Positions 35,676 to 47,758 are shown, counted from the stretch's first letter. The stretch: 64,000 nt of DNA from Welwitschia mirabilis (GCA_051453625.1 JBOZIK010000001.1:149342738-149406737); one strand, 5' to 3'. Notes: a model not told the origin generated them from the sequence alone. Program-made: numbers and translations.

Positions 35676-38042
35676 AAATCCCAATTAATATTTTATGAAT
35701 TCCTTAGCAAAAAAGGTGTATCAAAGAGTATATAACATAGGAAAAATTGCAAGGAAAATTAATCCATTATAACAAGAGTGATGGAATAATTCCCAAAAAA
35801 AGGNNNNNNNNNNNNNNNNNNNNNNNNNNNNNNNNNNNNNNNNNNNNNNNNNNNNNNNNNNNNNNNNNNNNNNNNNNNNNNNNNNNNNNNNNNNNNNNNN
35901 NNNNNNNNNNNNNNNNNNNNNNNNNNNNNNNNNNNNNNNNNNNNNNNNNNNNNNNNNNNNNNNNNNNNNNNNNNNNNNNNNNNNNNNNNNNNNNNNNNNN
36001 NNNNNNNNNNNNNNNNNNNNNNNNNNNNNNNNNNNNNNNNNNNNNNNNNNNNNNNNNNNNNNNNNNNNNNNNNNNNNNNNNNNNNNNNNNNNNNNNNNNN
36101 NNNNNNNNNNNNNNNNNNNNNNNNNNNNNNNNNNNNNNNNNNNNNNNNNNNNNNNNNNNNNNNNNNNNNNNNNNNNNNNNNNNNNNNNNNNNNNNNNNNN
36201 NNNNNNNNNNNNNNNNNNNNNNNNNNNNNNNNNNNNNNNNNNNNNNNNNNNNNNNNNNNNNNNNNNNNNNNNNNNNNNNNTAAACGCTAAACTCTATCCT
36301 TAAATTTTGAAAGATTATAGAAAGTGAAAGTTAAAAAACAATGAGAAATGAATGATTTTATAATGTATTTTAAAATAAGATAAAATAAATATTTTTAAAA
36401 AGAAGTTCATATAAGAAATAAAAACTGAAAACAATGCCACCTATGTCTAAAAATAAATGAAAAAAGGGTGAAAGTGAAAATGGATTTCATGAGAAATGCT
36501 CAAATTGTGAGACTTTATAATTAATTATTACAAATAAATGTATTATAAAGAGGAAAAAGATGAAAACTAAACAAAAATAAAGGTAAAAATAAAGAAAAGG
36601 ATAAAAAGGAAGATAATAAAGAAATGTCTAAATGAGGTGGAAAATGGATAAATAGCAAGTTATAGTCTGATTTTGTGAAATATCAAAATCCACCAATGAT
36701 CTATGATGATTTTAAAGTTGAATAATATATGTTAAAAAGTTTAATATGAATAAGAAAAAAGTAACAATAATATTTATTAGGGCTCATAACAATGCTGACT
36801 TTCTAAGGTAGATGCTCTCAGATTTAGAACAGTGAATAGAAAAGGATACAAGGATTATGAAAACAAAAGAGGTGAGGTGATGAATCAATGAAAAGGATCA
36901 TACTAAATAAAATTAGGTGAAATTAAATCCTAATATCATTTAATTTTAATAATAATCAAGATCCATTTGGTCCTAATATGACTCATAAAAGAAGAGATTT
37001 CATCATAACAAATATATATGTGCCCTCAAGTATGTTCTTCCATAGAGATGAAAGGATAAATTCATGTCAAATGAGTGAATGTATGTAGTATTAGATAGTG
37101 GAATGAATGGAAATGAATTAAAGGAAAATATAACTAAGAATTTACTATGCAAACCATGAATGAATGAGGCTATGAAACTAAAGTACTGGTCTAGAAAAAG
37201 TTTATTTAATTATGAATCTAATCAAAATGAGGTAAGACATTAATGAAATAAATTCATGAAAATCTAAAATAGTAAAAAGATATTGAGTAATATATGTTAA
37301 AACAAGCAAATCATAATATGTCTTTAGATCTATCTTAAGTTCTTTTCATTTCCCTTCCTCCTTTATGAGCATCCAAGTTTCAAGCATTCAATTATGTTTC
37401 ACATTCAATTTTGCAATATTTCATTCCAAACATTTAATACATTGTATTATAAGGATTTAATATTACATTAATAGTAAGAATTTATAGCCTCATGTACATG
37501 AATGTATCACAAATCAATTGTTAGAGATGCATTACCAGTAGGTGTTCATAGCCTCGATGTAGTTAACTAAAAATGATTATAAACAAATGTAATAAATAAG
37601 CTTTAAGATTTTTCTTGATTTCTTTATTCTTATTATTCATTTCCTTTTATAATCATAGCACATGAAATAGGATCATTGGATTATTATCCTAGTACATAAA
37701 TAATCTTATTCTCATGAATGCTTTAAAACAAAAAAAATCATAAAAAAGAAAATTCATCTTTTCCTTGAATCTAATTGGGTACATCATATGAATGCAAGCC
37801 TTAATAAAAGAACTTAAAGTTAAACACAAATTTCTATTGAAAAATAAGGATCCACATATTCTCAAACAAAACCATGGAATGACAAAGATCTCTTATTCTT
37901 ATTTATATAACAAGGTCACTCCTAGGATTAATAAGCCTTATAAATGCATAGTAAGATAGATAAAATGGATGTATTGATAAGCCTTATGAAATAATATCAT
38001 AGCAAAAGAGGTGGGTGGTAATAATTAGAAATTTGATGGATT
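35676..38042 (-). mobile_element. 3' internal part of element G
   Basis: AT-rich, no readable domain. Contains a 477-N gap (35804-36280). 36800-37840 parallels 32800-34060 on the same strand, including the pair of ~62-bp repeats at 37450-37560, and parallels the 3' part of F on the opposite strand. Confidence 0.55.
37450..37560 (-). repeat. Pair of ~62-bp repeats (copy set 2)
   Basis: Second minus-strand occurrence of the paired unit (…GAGATGCATTACCAGTAGG…CATAGCC), about 63 bp apart within the pair, as in the sets at 33555 and 43335. Confidence 0.65.
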
Positions 38043-39437
38043 ATTATTAACATGTAAAAATTAACATTCTTATCAAGTTATTTGATTAATTTATCCTAAT
38101 AAAAGACATTAATATAACTTATTTATCATAAAACATTTATTTTATTACTTTTCTATAATAACCATGGACTTGTCATCTTTCCATGACATTTTGATGATAA
38201 TTATTTTATTTATAAGGGCATGTTAAAAGATGAACATCATTCATTCCAAAAGGTTACTATGACCATCTAAGTAACCAACATACTTTTATGCACATTCTAA
38301 ACTTTTCGTGAAACCTTTAGTCAAATTCAGTTGTTAGATTAAACATATTTCACCTTAGAAATAACTACCATCATCAATAACACATGACAATAATGACAAT
38401 AACACATACAAGTGACATGTGTTAATGCTAATTAGGATGACGATGGAGATACATGATAATAATAACACATAGTAACGACATGTAATAATGCTAAGTAGGA
38501 AGATAATGGAGACACATGACAGCATCATTAGTTCAAAGAATTAGTAGTGTCCAAAAAGCCAAGTGTTAGGCTCATCATGAAGATTCCTACATAATACAAG
38601 ATAATAAAAACTCTACTTAATACTACATAATATATTATATAACTACTTAGTTAATACTATAATTTAAATTCCTATAACCAACCTTTTCATCCCCACTAAT
38701 GCTTCCTTATAAAATAGCTTTGAAAACACTAGTTTATAATATACTTTATTTCATTAAAATAATAGAACCCTTAAAGTGTTAAGCTGATATGGCATTCTAA
38801 TACTTTATTTGGGGAATGATATTGCTTTATGGATAGCTTGAAGAAGTTCTTCTAGCTTCCTTCTTTATTTGATGTAATGGATTTCTTTGATTTAATACAT
38901 ACTAGTTACTTTCTTTTGATTTGAAGTTTACAAATCACTTTGAACATAAAATTCTTAACTAACAGCTCTAGTATCAAATTCCATTATTATTTGAGTGGAT
39001 TCTATAATTACCTCAACTAAGTATCTTTAATTTAATGGATTTTGAGTATATTAGATCCTTTTAAGGCTATGAAGGATTAAGTGGCTATTAAGTTCATCAA
39101 CCTTTATATGGTAAGAAAAAAAATATGCCATCATAACCTTAGCTATCTTACTTGATAATTTAAANNNNNNNNNNNNNNNNTGATAGAATATCATTAGAGT
39201 AAAAAACCACTAGTGGATAAGTTGATCTAAACATTGAAGTGTGTTTATTGTCCTACTTTTACAAATGACATTTTAACATATTTCTTATCTCTTCCTCTCT
39301 CCATTTTCTTTTTTATTTAATTGTACTTATAAGATAAGAAATACTTATGTAATTTCTATAAGCTACAAAATTAACCCTATGGAGAAAATGATTTTGGGTA
39401 TTGTCCTAGTTTAAATCTAATTGATTTTACTTTTACA
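38043..39437 (+). mobile_element. 5' LTR of element F
   Basis: Begins around ATTATTAACATGTAAAAATT (family start TGTGTTAACATGTAAAAATT) and ends TTTTACA. Homologous to 44187-45513 along its length: 'ACCATGGACTTGTCATC…' / 'ATCATGGAGTTATCATC…', 'ACATGATATATTATATAACTA', and 'TATCAAATTCCATTATTATTTG'. A 16-N run at 39165-39180 corresponds to about 18 bp in the 3' LTR, so that gap hides almost nothing. Confidence 0.82.
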
Positions 39438-39446
39438 AATAGATTT

Positions 39447-39464
39447 TAGCATCATTATCAGGGA
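39447..39464 (+). promoter_or_regulatory. Primer-binding site of element F (tRNA-Asp type), decayed
   Basis: TAGCATCATTATCAGGGA against the Athila primer site TGGCGCCGTTGCCGGGGA, which is complementary to the 3' end of plant tRNA-Asp. 11 of 18 bases match, and all seven differences are G-to-A or C-to-T. It lies 9 bp after the LTR end, the same spacing as in element G. Confidence 0.88.
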
Positions 39465-40979
39465 TAACGATAAAATAGCTACTCAAAAGGAGCACAAACT
39501 TTACTTTCTTGTAAGCTTTTTAGTTTAGTCTATGTTATTCTAGTGGTTGATTTAGGTCTATTTTAGTGATACCTAAGCTAGTCTTATTTATTTTTCTTTT
39601 ATTTTTTTTCCTTTCTTTTCTTTTCAATGACTAGTACTAGTCATTTTCAGAGATATCTAAACTATTTTAATTTCAATTTTATGTGATTTTCTACTCTAAT
39701 TTAATTTATATTTCATAGCAAAAATTTTTGTTATAAATTTAATAATGTTTTTTTAAGTTGTAACCAAGGGTAAAAGACTAAAATTTAAAGTGCTTTTCAT
39801 GATTTATTTTATTTCTTGCATTTTCTTAATTTAGTGGTTTAATATCCTATTTAATGCATTTTGCAAATTAGTTGTTATAAATGATAAACTAAAAAAAATT
39901 TAGGACTTAATTTTCTTAATGATTGGTTTCAGGTGTACTACCATTTTTCATTATTATTACATTTTTATATAATCTTATTACACTGAATACTTTCTAAGAA
40001 TTATATAAACCTTTGAGGTTTTTTTTGAAATCAAAACTTGTAACTAACTAGTGTCACCACCTTCATTCACTAATGCTAATACCTTTTGTAAGTAAAAATC
40101 TCTAAAGGGTTTCTTAAAGTTTTCATTAAAACTACAAAATCCTTCTGTTATATGTCTCTATTTGAAACATTTCTAGAATTTTTCTTAAATCTATCTAAAT
40201 CTGGCATTCCTTAGAACTAAGATATGTTAAGTAGATTAATTAGAAATTCCTTTAACAATATGTACTTCATTTCTGAATAAGAACAGAAAATTCCACACAA
40301 AAACCAACCTAATGATAACACTCAAAGAGAATAAGCCTCATCATCCCAATAGTAAAACTTAAATGCTCAATCTAGATTCAAATTTTCTTTTAATGTATCA
40401 TGGTTAAAGAAAGATTTAATTAACCAATTATCTATCTTCTACCTTAACTAAATAATTGGTAAAAATTAAAATTAATGTAGTTAACAATCCTCTTAAGTAT
40501 AGTCTTCATAATTACCTTTAATCTCAATGCCTACAAAACCCTTCATGCATAAGATAACTTTGTTTAAATGAAATGTTGTAATTTAAACCATCCATAATCT
40601 AGCTATTACCTCAATTTTATGACATAAAATTAGAGGATTCATACCTATACTTTAAAGAATTTGAGGGTTTATTACTAATCATACCCTAATATTATAATAC
40701 TTACAACACTTCTAGGCTTACTCTTTTTCCATTTTTATTAAAAAAGAAGGCTAAATCATGGCTTTATATCCTTATCTCCTTACCCATTAGATCCTAATAT
40801 AATTTAAATAAGCCCCTTATATCCAATTTTTTTCCAAATTATAAGATAAATTCCTTAAGAAAGAAAATAATGAATTATTAACAAAAGGGCCATAAGACCG
40901 GTTCAAAACCTTACAAAGATTTAAAAACTTACTACAAAAATACCCATAGAATAGATTTGAATCAAGAGAAAAATGATTT
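39465..40979 (+). mobile_element. 5' leader and gag N-terminal region of element F, unreadable
   Basis: T-rich leader up to about 40250, then A-rich sequence in the place of the gag N-terminus. No frame is open for more than a short stretch and I recognise no motif. Confidence 0.5.
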
Positions 40980-41800
40980 TTTTTCTAAGGTAATTAGTTG
41001 ATATGATGAGTAGGAGAAGTTTCTTTAGTATGCCATTAGATAAAGCTTGGTACTACCTTGAAACTATAGCTAAGAATTCTAAAAATTGAGAAAAGCTAAG
41101 TGAATCATCTAGATTTCATCATCCTATTAGATCAGCTAATGTATTCGAAGTACCTGATAACTTTGAAGTTAATAATATAATAAACAAATTAGTAAAAATA
41201 ATGGAATCTCTGACCATGTTAACCATGCCTATACCTTTGCCACAGAATCTGAATGTTTAATTTGCCTATAGATACCCATATAATAGTCGAGAATCAATTC
41301 ATTACTTTATTTTATAACATAGTAAATGAAGAAGTTATGATAGAACACCATTGATAAAACTACAAAAGGGATCTATCTTTCAACACCTATAACACTGGGT
41401 GGAGGGATCATCCCAACTTCTTCTTAAAATAAGATAATTCATATAAATAAAACAATCACTCCCTTCATCATCCTTTTATTCCTTTTCATCAAACTATTAA
41501 AAATAATCTTTATCAATCCCTTGAAAGAAATCATTGAAGAAATTCATAGAAATCCAATTGTGACCATGAAAAAGCTCTAAAGCAACATTCCTCTTTATTA
41601 AACAACCTTAAACAAACCACTTAAATCCTCACTCAAGTTATTCTATAACTTCAATAAATTCAAAATTCTTTCTTCTATAAACCAAATAAAACTAGGAAAA
41701 CTCCTTATGCATTTATAGCCAAATCCAAAAGGATTTAGATACATAAAACTAAATTCAAGCCAAATAGAACAAACTAAAGCTATTTTCCTTCAAAGTGACA
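40980..41800 (+). pseudogene. Gag remnant of element F (C-terminal half)
   Basis: 40998-41092 reads 'FFSMPLDKAWYYLETIAKNS', corresponding to the 'GGSLMNKT.EEA..LIE.MA.N' end of the Athila gag core. 41388-41429 reads YNTGWRDHPNFFLK, a close match to the 'YNPGWRNHPNFSW' signature found between gag and protease in Athila/Tat elements. The stretch after it is Asn/Lys/Gln-rich, as in relatives. Stops and shifts make it nonfunctional; no zinc knuckle is visible, which is normal for this group. Confidence 0.85.
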
Positions 41801-42269
41801 TGGATATAAATGAAGAAATACATCAGAGTCAATTTAAAGATGAAAGAAAGTAAAAATTAAAGAACACAAAATAACCTAAAACTTACTATAGAGAACCTTT
41901 AATCTTTTCCCAAGTATTAAATGAAAAATAGTAAAGGACTTAGAAAACCATTGGCCTTTATACCAAGAGCCTTTATCATTTTTGTAAAGACTTAGAAATA
42001 GTAATATAGGAAAATAACATATATAAGCCTTAGAAATTTTTAAGAAAGTTAAGATCAACATCCCTCTTTTAGAAGTAATTAAACACATGACGTCATATGC
42101 AAAATTCATTAAGAATATGTGCATAATGAAAAGACATATGAACATAAAAGCTAGATTTTTCTTAGCCCAATAAACCAATGCAATTATTCAAAACTAATTT
42201 TCACCTAAGTATAAAGATCCTAATTTCCCAATAGTAGTCATTATAATTGATGACAAAAATATTAAGTAA

Positions 42270-42640
42270 TCCTTTTTAGAACTTAGAGTGAGTGTTAACA
42301 TTCTCCTGCATTATATGTATAAGAAAATTGATTTAAATAATTTTAAACATATTAAAGTCCAATTTCATTGACTAATAACTTTTTTAAAGTTACCATTAAT
42401 AATTATTAAAGATGTAATAGTTTGAGTAGATAACCACTATTTCCTATTAGACTTCATTAACTTGGTAATGAAAATAGCAAAATATAACTTAGTAATAATC
42501 ATTCTAAGAAGACTTTTTCTTCTGATATTCAATGCTCTCATTAATTATAGGAATGTTAAAATGAAAATATCATTTGGTAAGATGAGTATAAACTTGAATA
42601 TTTTCAACATGATAAAATTTATTAGGTGATCCTAAAGAGG
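42270..42640 (+). pseudogene. Protease remnant of element F
   Basis: Reads in order: remains of the active-site segment (about 42280-42330; 'HSPALYVYKKIDL' where relatives have 'NLLPYSVYKKLGL', with the Asp not readable), 'PLIIIKDVIV.VDNHYFLLDFI' (about 42390-42455, for 'PRGIVEDVLV.VD.FYFPVDFIVLD') and 'NALINYRNVKMKISFGKM' (about 42530-42585, for 'NALINCRNGIMKLSFGNM'). This is the standard Athila protease and its C-terminal extension. The following 42600-42960 is post-protease sequence of unknown content. Confidence 0.85.
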
Positions 42641-44186
42641 TTAGTTTTATTCATGACTATAAATGTTTTTCTCATGAGTTAAATGTTATCCATTTTAGGC
42701 CATTATTTAAATCTAGTCAAATTTCTTTTCAGTTTCCTTTCTAACATGTTATTAAAGAAACTCTAGATAGTCAAAATGTAAATTGGTTAAATCATTGCGT
42801 AAAGGAACAAGTTTTGCCATCTCATGAAAATCCTAAAGTACTATCATTTATTCAATCATTACATTAAGCCTTTTCACATATCAAATCCATTTTCAAGCCT
42901 CTTTGTTAATCCTATAAATCATTACTTCATGTGTTAACTTATGAATTCATAAGACTTACAAGCATAGGTTAATGGCCTTTATAAAAAAATTAATAATAAG
43001 TGATCTAGTTATCATTTAAGTAACTTTTTATAATTAAGTACACTTATGGATTTTTAAGGAAATGTTGCACCTATTTTGAGTTTTATCATTAATGTCATGT
43101 TTACTAAAGATTCTCAATTTTGTTAAAATATGGTTGAAAAACGTGAAATCTAAATTCATATTATGTTTCTTATATTTAAATCATTTAATGGGAATACGAT
43201 TTTTCTTAATTATGCTAATAAGTCAATGACCTCTTTAATGTGTATAAAAACATGGATATGAGAATAAGAATAAAAATAAAAATAATGTCTCTTCCCCAAA
43301 ATACACATTTCATTAATCACTTAATTAGGTTTAGTTAATTAAATTGGGGCTATGAATGCTTGCTGGCAATGTTGCTCTAACAATTTATTTATGAAATAAT
43401 CAAGTGCACTAGGGCTACAAGGACTTTCTAGCAATGTAGCATTGATTTCTTCACAAAACAACATGCTTAACTCTATTGGAATAAAATGTTACAATTGTGC
43501 ATGCTCAATGCAATTCAAAGGATTAAAACAAAGAACACATATGTTAGTAGAAAAGAAAAATAAAGGAAAGAAAAGGGTGGGAATTAGAGGTCCTTTGAAC
43601 TATGTTACCTTTGAATTTTATACCTAAGGTTTATTATGTTTACTTGAATTTGTATAAGTTACTTGATTGATGCTATGATTATTTGATGTTGAGATCTACT
43701 AAAGAAATAAAAAAACATAATAAATATCATTAACTTATGTAGGTTCTCTACTTTATCCATTAGTTTTATAGTTGAGTTTTTCGATACATTTTTATTTTCC
43801 ATCTTCATCATCCATTTCAGTTCACCTTCATTTCATGAGAAATAACATTATACTGCATAAACAACCTTTTGTGAATCAATGCTTTCCTTAATAGAAGGAC
43901 TTATCAAGATTTTTATAAGGATCTATTTTCAAAATGGTTTTAACACTTTCTATCATAAAATTTTAACATTAAAATTAACTTTTGGTTAAAGTGTATGACA
44001 TCTAGTTTTTATATTATTTTCATAGAATTTTTAAATTTTTATTCCTTAACTTTAAACAATTCATCATATATTAGTAATGATAGATTATTTTTCATACTTG
44101 AGAATTTTGTCTTAAATAATTTTCTGCATGATAATCATTTTATTATCAATGTTTAGCTAGATTCTAGTAAATGTCTAGTTAGAAGG
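42641..44186 (+). mobile_element. 3' internal part of element F, no polymerase domains
   Basis: Runs from the end of the protease to the 3' LTR. No reverse transcriptase or integrase motif is seen in any frame. It matches the minus-strand segments at about 32800-34090 and 36800-37840. Includes a pair of ~62-bp repeats. The 61-codon open frame at 43442-43627 overlaps the second repeat and is not supported by any homology I recognise. Confidence 0.6.
43335..43445 (+). repeat. Pair of ~62-bp repeats (copy set 3)
   Basis: Units 'GGGGCTATGAATGCTTGCTGG' + CAATGTTGC at about 43346 and 'AGGGCTACAAGGACTTTCTAG' + CAATGTAGC at about 43410, roughly 63 bp apart. Reverse-complement sets lie at 33555-33660 and 37450-37560. 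Confidence 0.65.
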
Positions 44187-45513
44187 TGTATTAACATGTA
44201 AAAATTAATACTCTAATCATCTTGTTTAACTAGTTTATCTTAATATAAGATATTAATATAACCAACTTATCATAAAAACATGTCATTATTGCTTTTCTTT
44301 AATAATCATGGAGTTATCATCTTATTATGAAATTTTTAGGATAATTATTTCATTCAGAATAACATTATAAAAGATGAACATAATTTGATCTAAGATGCTA
44401 ATAGCACCATCCAGGTCACTAGCACCACTAGTCCTTTTTTGCAGAATATGTCAAGACTCATGTTCTAAACATGTCATGGGAAATTCAAATAAATACATTT
44501 ATGTGCTTAAAGAAATTTCACCTTAAAAATAATTAGCATCATCAATAACACATGGTGATGATGATAATGACATGTAGTAGTAACATGTGGTAGTGTTGAG
44601 CAGGATGACAATGGAAATACATGATAGCATCATTAGTTGACAGAGGCAGTAGATTCCAAAAGCTAAGTATTAGGCTTATCATGATGATTCTTATCTAATG
44701 AAAGATGACAAAAATCCTACCTAATACTACATGATATATTATATAACTAATCATCTAATGCTATAATCTAATGGCTTGTAATCATTCCCCACTTCATTCC
44801 TAACTATAGAAGGGCCTTAATGCCTCATTTGTAACATCCTTTATTTTGGTAAATAAATATAACTTTTAGAGTTTAAAGTTAAAATGTCCTTTTGAGCACT
44901 TTCTTTAGCTTTATTTCTAGGATTTTTCTCTTTTGATGAGTTGTGTTTTCTTTAATTTAATATATAATAGTTATTTGATTTTAATTTTAAGTTACAAATC
45001 ATTTGTACTAAAAATTATTAAGTAATAACTTTAGTATCAAGTTCCATTATCATTTGTGTGAATTCTATAATTATGTATTCCAAGTCTCTTTAATTTAATG
45101 TATTTTAAGTACCTTAGGAACTTACTTACTATTCTTATTTTAAGGTTGTGAAGGATAAAGTAGCTATTAATTTTATTAACCTTTATATGAAAAATGAAAT
45201 TATGTCATTATAACCCTAATCCATCATTGCTTGATAATTTAGAGTATATTTTAAAGAAAAGTATAGGATTTCGTTATAGTAAAGAATTGTTATTAGAAAG
45301 TTTGAGTTAAATCTTGGAGTTTGATTCCTCATTTACATCTTTAAATGAATTTTTAACACATTTCTCAACTCTCTCTCCATATTTTTTGTTTTCTTTAAAT
45401 ATACTTGCAAGATAAGTAAAACTTCTAATTTTTTAAGCCATTCCAATTATTCCTATGGATAGAACAATACTAGGTATTCAATTAGTTTAAGTCTAGTTCA
45501 TTTTACTTTCATG
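44187..45513 (+). mobile_element. 3' LTR of element F
   Basis: Starts TGTATTAACATGTAAAAATTAA, ends near TTTTACTTTCATG. Same order of blocks as the 5' LTR. After it the sequence does not continue into a primer site, as expected for the 3' copy. Confidence 0.82.
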
Positions 45514-46883
45514 AATACTTATTCTATTATGTGGATGAAAATTGTAATTACTCATGTAAAAAGATGTAAGAAAATGATTACATAAGTGGTAATTCTTGGA
45601 TAATTTCATGAGATAGATACCATCAATAGATATTGTTTTTATCATAAATGGACCTCCCCTAGTAACTCTAATGTAGAAGATAAATTTAATCTAATATCTT
45701 ACAATGAGACTAAACTTTCCTCATAGTAGGTTTTTTTATTGCATTACATTAGTAAAGGCTAAAAGATATGAAGTTTAAGGATATAAAGATTATTATTGGG
45801 TGATGGATTATGGGATAGGAGATAATTCATGCAAACCTTTACACATACTCTTATGAAGTTAGAGAGAACCTCAATGTAAATATTAACATCTCTGATTTTA
45901 AGATCTAAAATTGTCCATCTTTAGCTAGCTCATGAATTTTTAATATATCTTATAGGATATCATTTTAAGATGAAGACAAAGACAAGAAATTTATCACTAG
46001 ATAAAAAAGTTCTCATCAAGATATGTATGCATAAGATTATCAAAAATTTGTTATAACTTAATGGAATGTTTCTCTTTTATATTAGCATTTAAATCTTACT
46101 CAAGAGATAAAAAGTATATGAAAATGATTATCTTATGAAAATACTAAAGATAAGAAAAGATCTCTTTGTATGATGGATCATGTGTAGGTTCTTCTTTGAT
46201 GTTCTCCTCCTTACAAGAGTTGTTTAAAGAATTGTCCTTCAATATATGACTCTCCTAAAGTAATTTTTCATCTTCTAGTAGATCCTCATTAGTTTATTTA
46301 TCATTTCTAAAGAGTATGACTTGGATTTTATTGATTTCACTATCAATACTCCTTTCAAGATTTCTAGGAGTAGGTTGTAACGATGTAAGAAGCCCATTTT
46401 CTTCTTATTGGTTAAGTATCATAATGATTTAGGTGGTAGTTTAGTTTAATTATTACAAATTTGGCTTAATTCTTTATAAGACAAAATATTTTTATGGGTT
46501 AAAATATTATTATTTAATGGTGACTTGGTTTTGAAATTCTATAAATCTCTTATGAGTGTCCTTCGATAAGATTTAAGACGATTATTTAGTTTTAAAAAAC
46601 AAAGGATATTGAGCAAAATATGAAGAATAGAATAAAGCATTTTCATGCAAAAAAGAAAGATAAAGATTAGAAAATGAAGGAAATTCATGACATGATGAAG
46701 GCTAAGTTTCATAAAGGATCATGAAAGACATAGATTCAAACTCCTCATGATAAAGATAAGGATCTTCATGCTTTAAATCATGCAAGTAAGATAAAGAGAA
46801 AATGGTAGATCTCAATGAGTGTATATAATGATGTTGAATAATGCATGAAGAAGAATTCAAGTATCAACGTTAAAGGTAATCTT
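45514..46883 (-). mobile_element. Internal part of element G, no domain recognised
   Basis: AT-rich sequence between element F and the 626-N gap (46884-47509). Stops are dense in all frames. Given the orientation of the G LTRs and primer site, the gag and pol of G would be expected here and in the gap, but I cannot read any motif. Confidence 0.4.
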
Positions 46884-47509
46884 NNNNNNNNNNNNNNNNN
46901 NNNNNNNNNNNNNNNNNNNNNNNNNNNNNNNNNNNNNNNNNNNNNNNNNNNNNNNNNNNNNNNNNNNNNNNNNNNNNNNNNNNNNNNNNNNNNNNNNNNN
47001 NNNNNNNNNNNNNNNNNNNNNNNNNNNNNNNNNNNNNNNNNNNNNNNNNNNNNNNNNNNNNNNNNNNNNNNNNNNNNNNNNNNNNNNNNNNNNNNNNNNN
47101 NNNNNNNNNNNNNNNNNNNNNNNNNNNNNNNNNNNNNNNNNNNNNNNNNNNNNNNNNNNNNNNNNNNNNNNNNNNNNNNNNNNNNNNNNNNNNNNNNNNN
47201 NNNNNNNNNNNNNNNNNNNNNNNNNNNNNNNNNNNNNNNNNNNNNNNNNNNNNNNNNNNNNNNNNNNNNNNNNNNNNNNNNNNNNNNNNNNNNNNNNNNN
47301 NNNNNNNNNNNNNNNNNNNNNNNNNNNNNNNNNNNNNNNNNNNNNNNNNNNNNNNNNNNNNNNNNNNNNNNNNNNNNNNNNNNNNNNNNNNNNNNNNNNN
47401 NNNNNNNNNNNNNNNNNNNNNNNNNNNNNNNNNNNNNNNNNNNNNNNNNNNNNNNNNNNNNNNNNNNNNNNNNNNNNNNNNNNNNNNNNNNNNNNNNNNN
47501 NNNNNNNNN

Positions 47510-47758
47510 TATGGCCTTTTCTTTTTGGGTGCTCATTTTGTTTGGGCTTTTAGTTTAATGTTTTTATTCAGTGGTCGTGGGTATTAGCAAGAACTCATAG
47601 AATCAATTGTTTGGGCTCATAACAAATTAAAGGTTTCTCCTACTATCCAGCCCAGAGCCTTAAGAATTGTACAAGGACGTGCTGTAGGAGTGGCTCATTA
47701 CCTTCTGGGCGGAATTATCACAACGTGGGCATTCTTCCTAGAAAGAATTATTGCTATG
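47510..47758 (+). pseudogene. psaA: Plastid psaA fragment in nuclear DNA (C-terminal end of photosystem I P700 apoprotein A1)
   Basis: 83 codons read as the last part of PsaA, the large membrane core subunit of photosystem I: 'YGLFFLGAHFVWAFSLMFLF', then 'SGRGY', then '[16 protein letters not shown]', '[15 protein letters not shown]' and '[12 protein letters not shown]'. The pattern is that of the final transmembrane segment region of psaA; psaB differs. One nonsense change is present: TAG at 47585-47587 where PsaA has Trp (TGG), a G-to-A change. Other differences from the common plant sequence include Ala-to-Ser, Ser-to-Arg and Ala-to-Glu, some of them transversions. Similarity ends within the last two or three codons, and psaB does not follow as it does in the plastid operon. 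The 5' side is cut by the N gap. It is a nuclear plastid insertion (or, less likely, an assembly chimera). Confidence 0.93.

Larger units (their letters stand above)
38043..45513 (+). mobile_element. Element F: gag-protease-only Athila-like element
   Basis: Plus-strand element with two LTRs (38043-39437 and 44187-45513), a tRNA-Asp type primer site at 39447-39464, gag remains (about 40980-41800) and a protease remnant (about 42270-42640). Only 4.7 kb lies between the LTRs. No reverse transcriptase, RNase H or integrase motif can be read before the 3' LTR, where a full element would need some 3 kb more. It thus looks like a non-autonomous derivative, or an internally deleted copy. The 5-bp flanks (GGATT / AATAC) do not match. 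Confidence 0.78.

Noticed and set aside
35747-36283. 178-codon open frame
   Set aside because: Almost all N (35804-36280); nothing recognisable in the real codons.
41876-42178. 100-codon minus-strand open frame
   Set aside because: Antisense to the gag-protease linker of element F, low-complexity hydrophobic, no similarity recognised.
46778-47558. Open frames of 237 and 252 codons on both strands
   Set aside because: They span the 626-N gap. Only the plus-strand psaA reading at 47510-47758 is real sequence, and it is in a different context.
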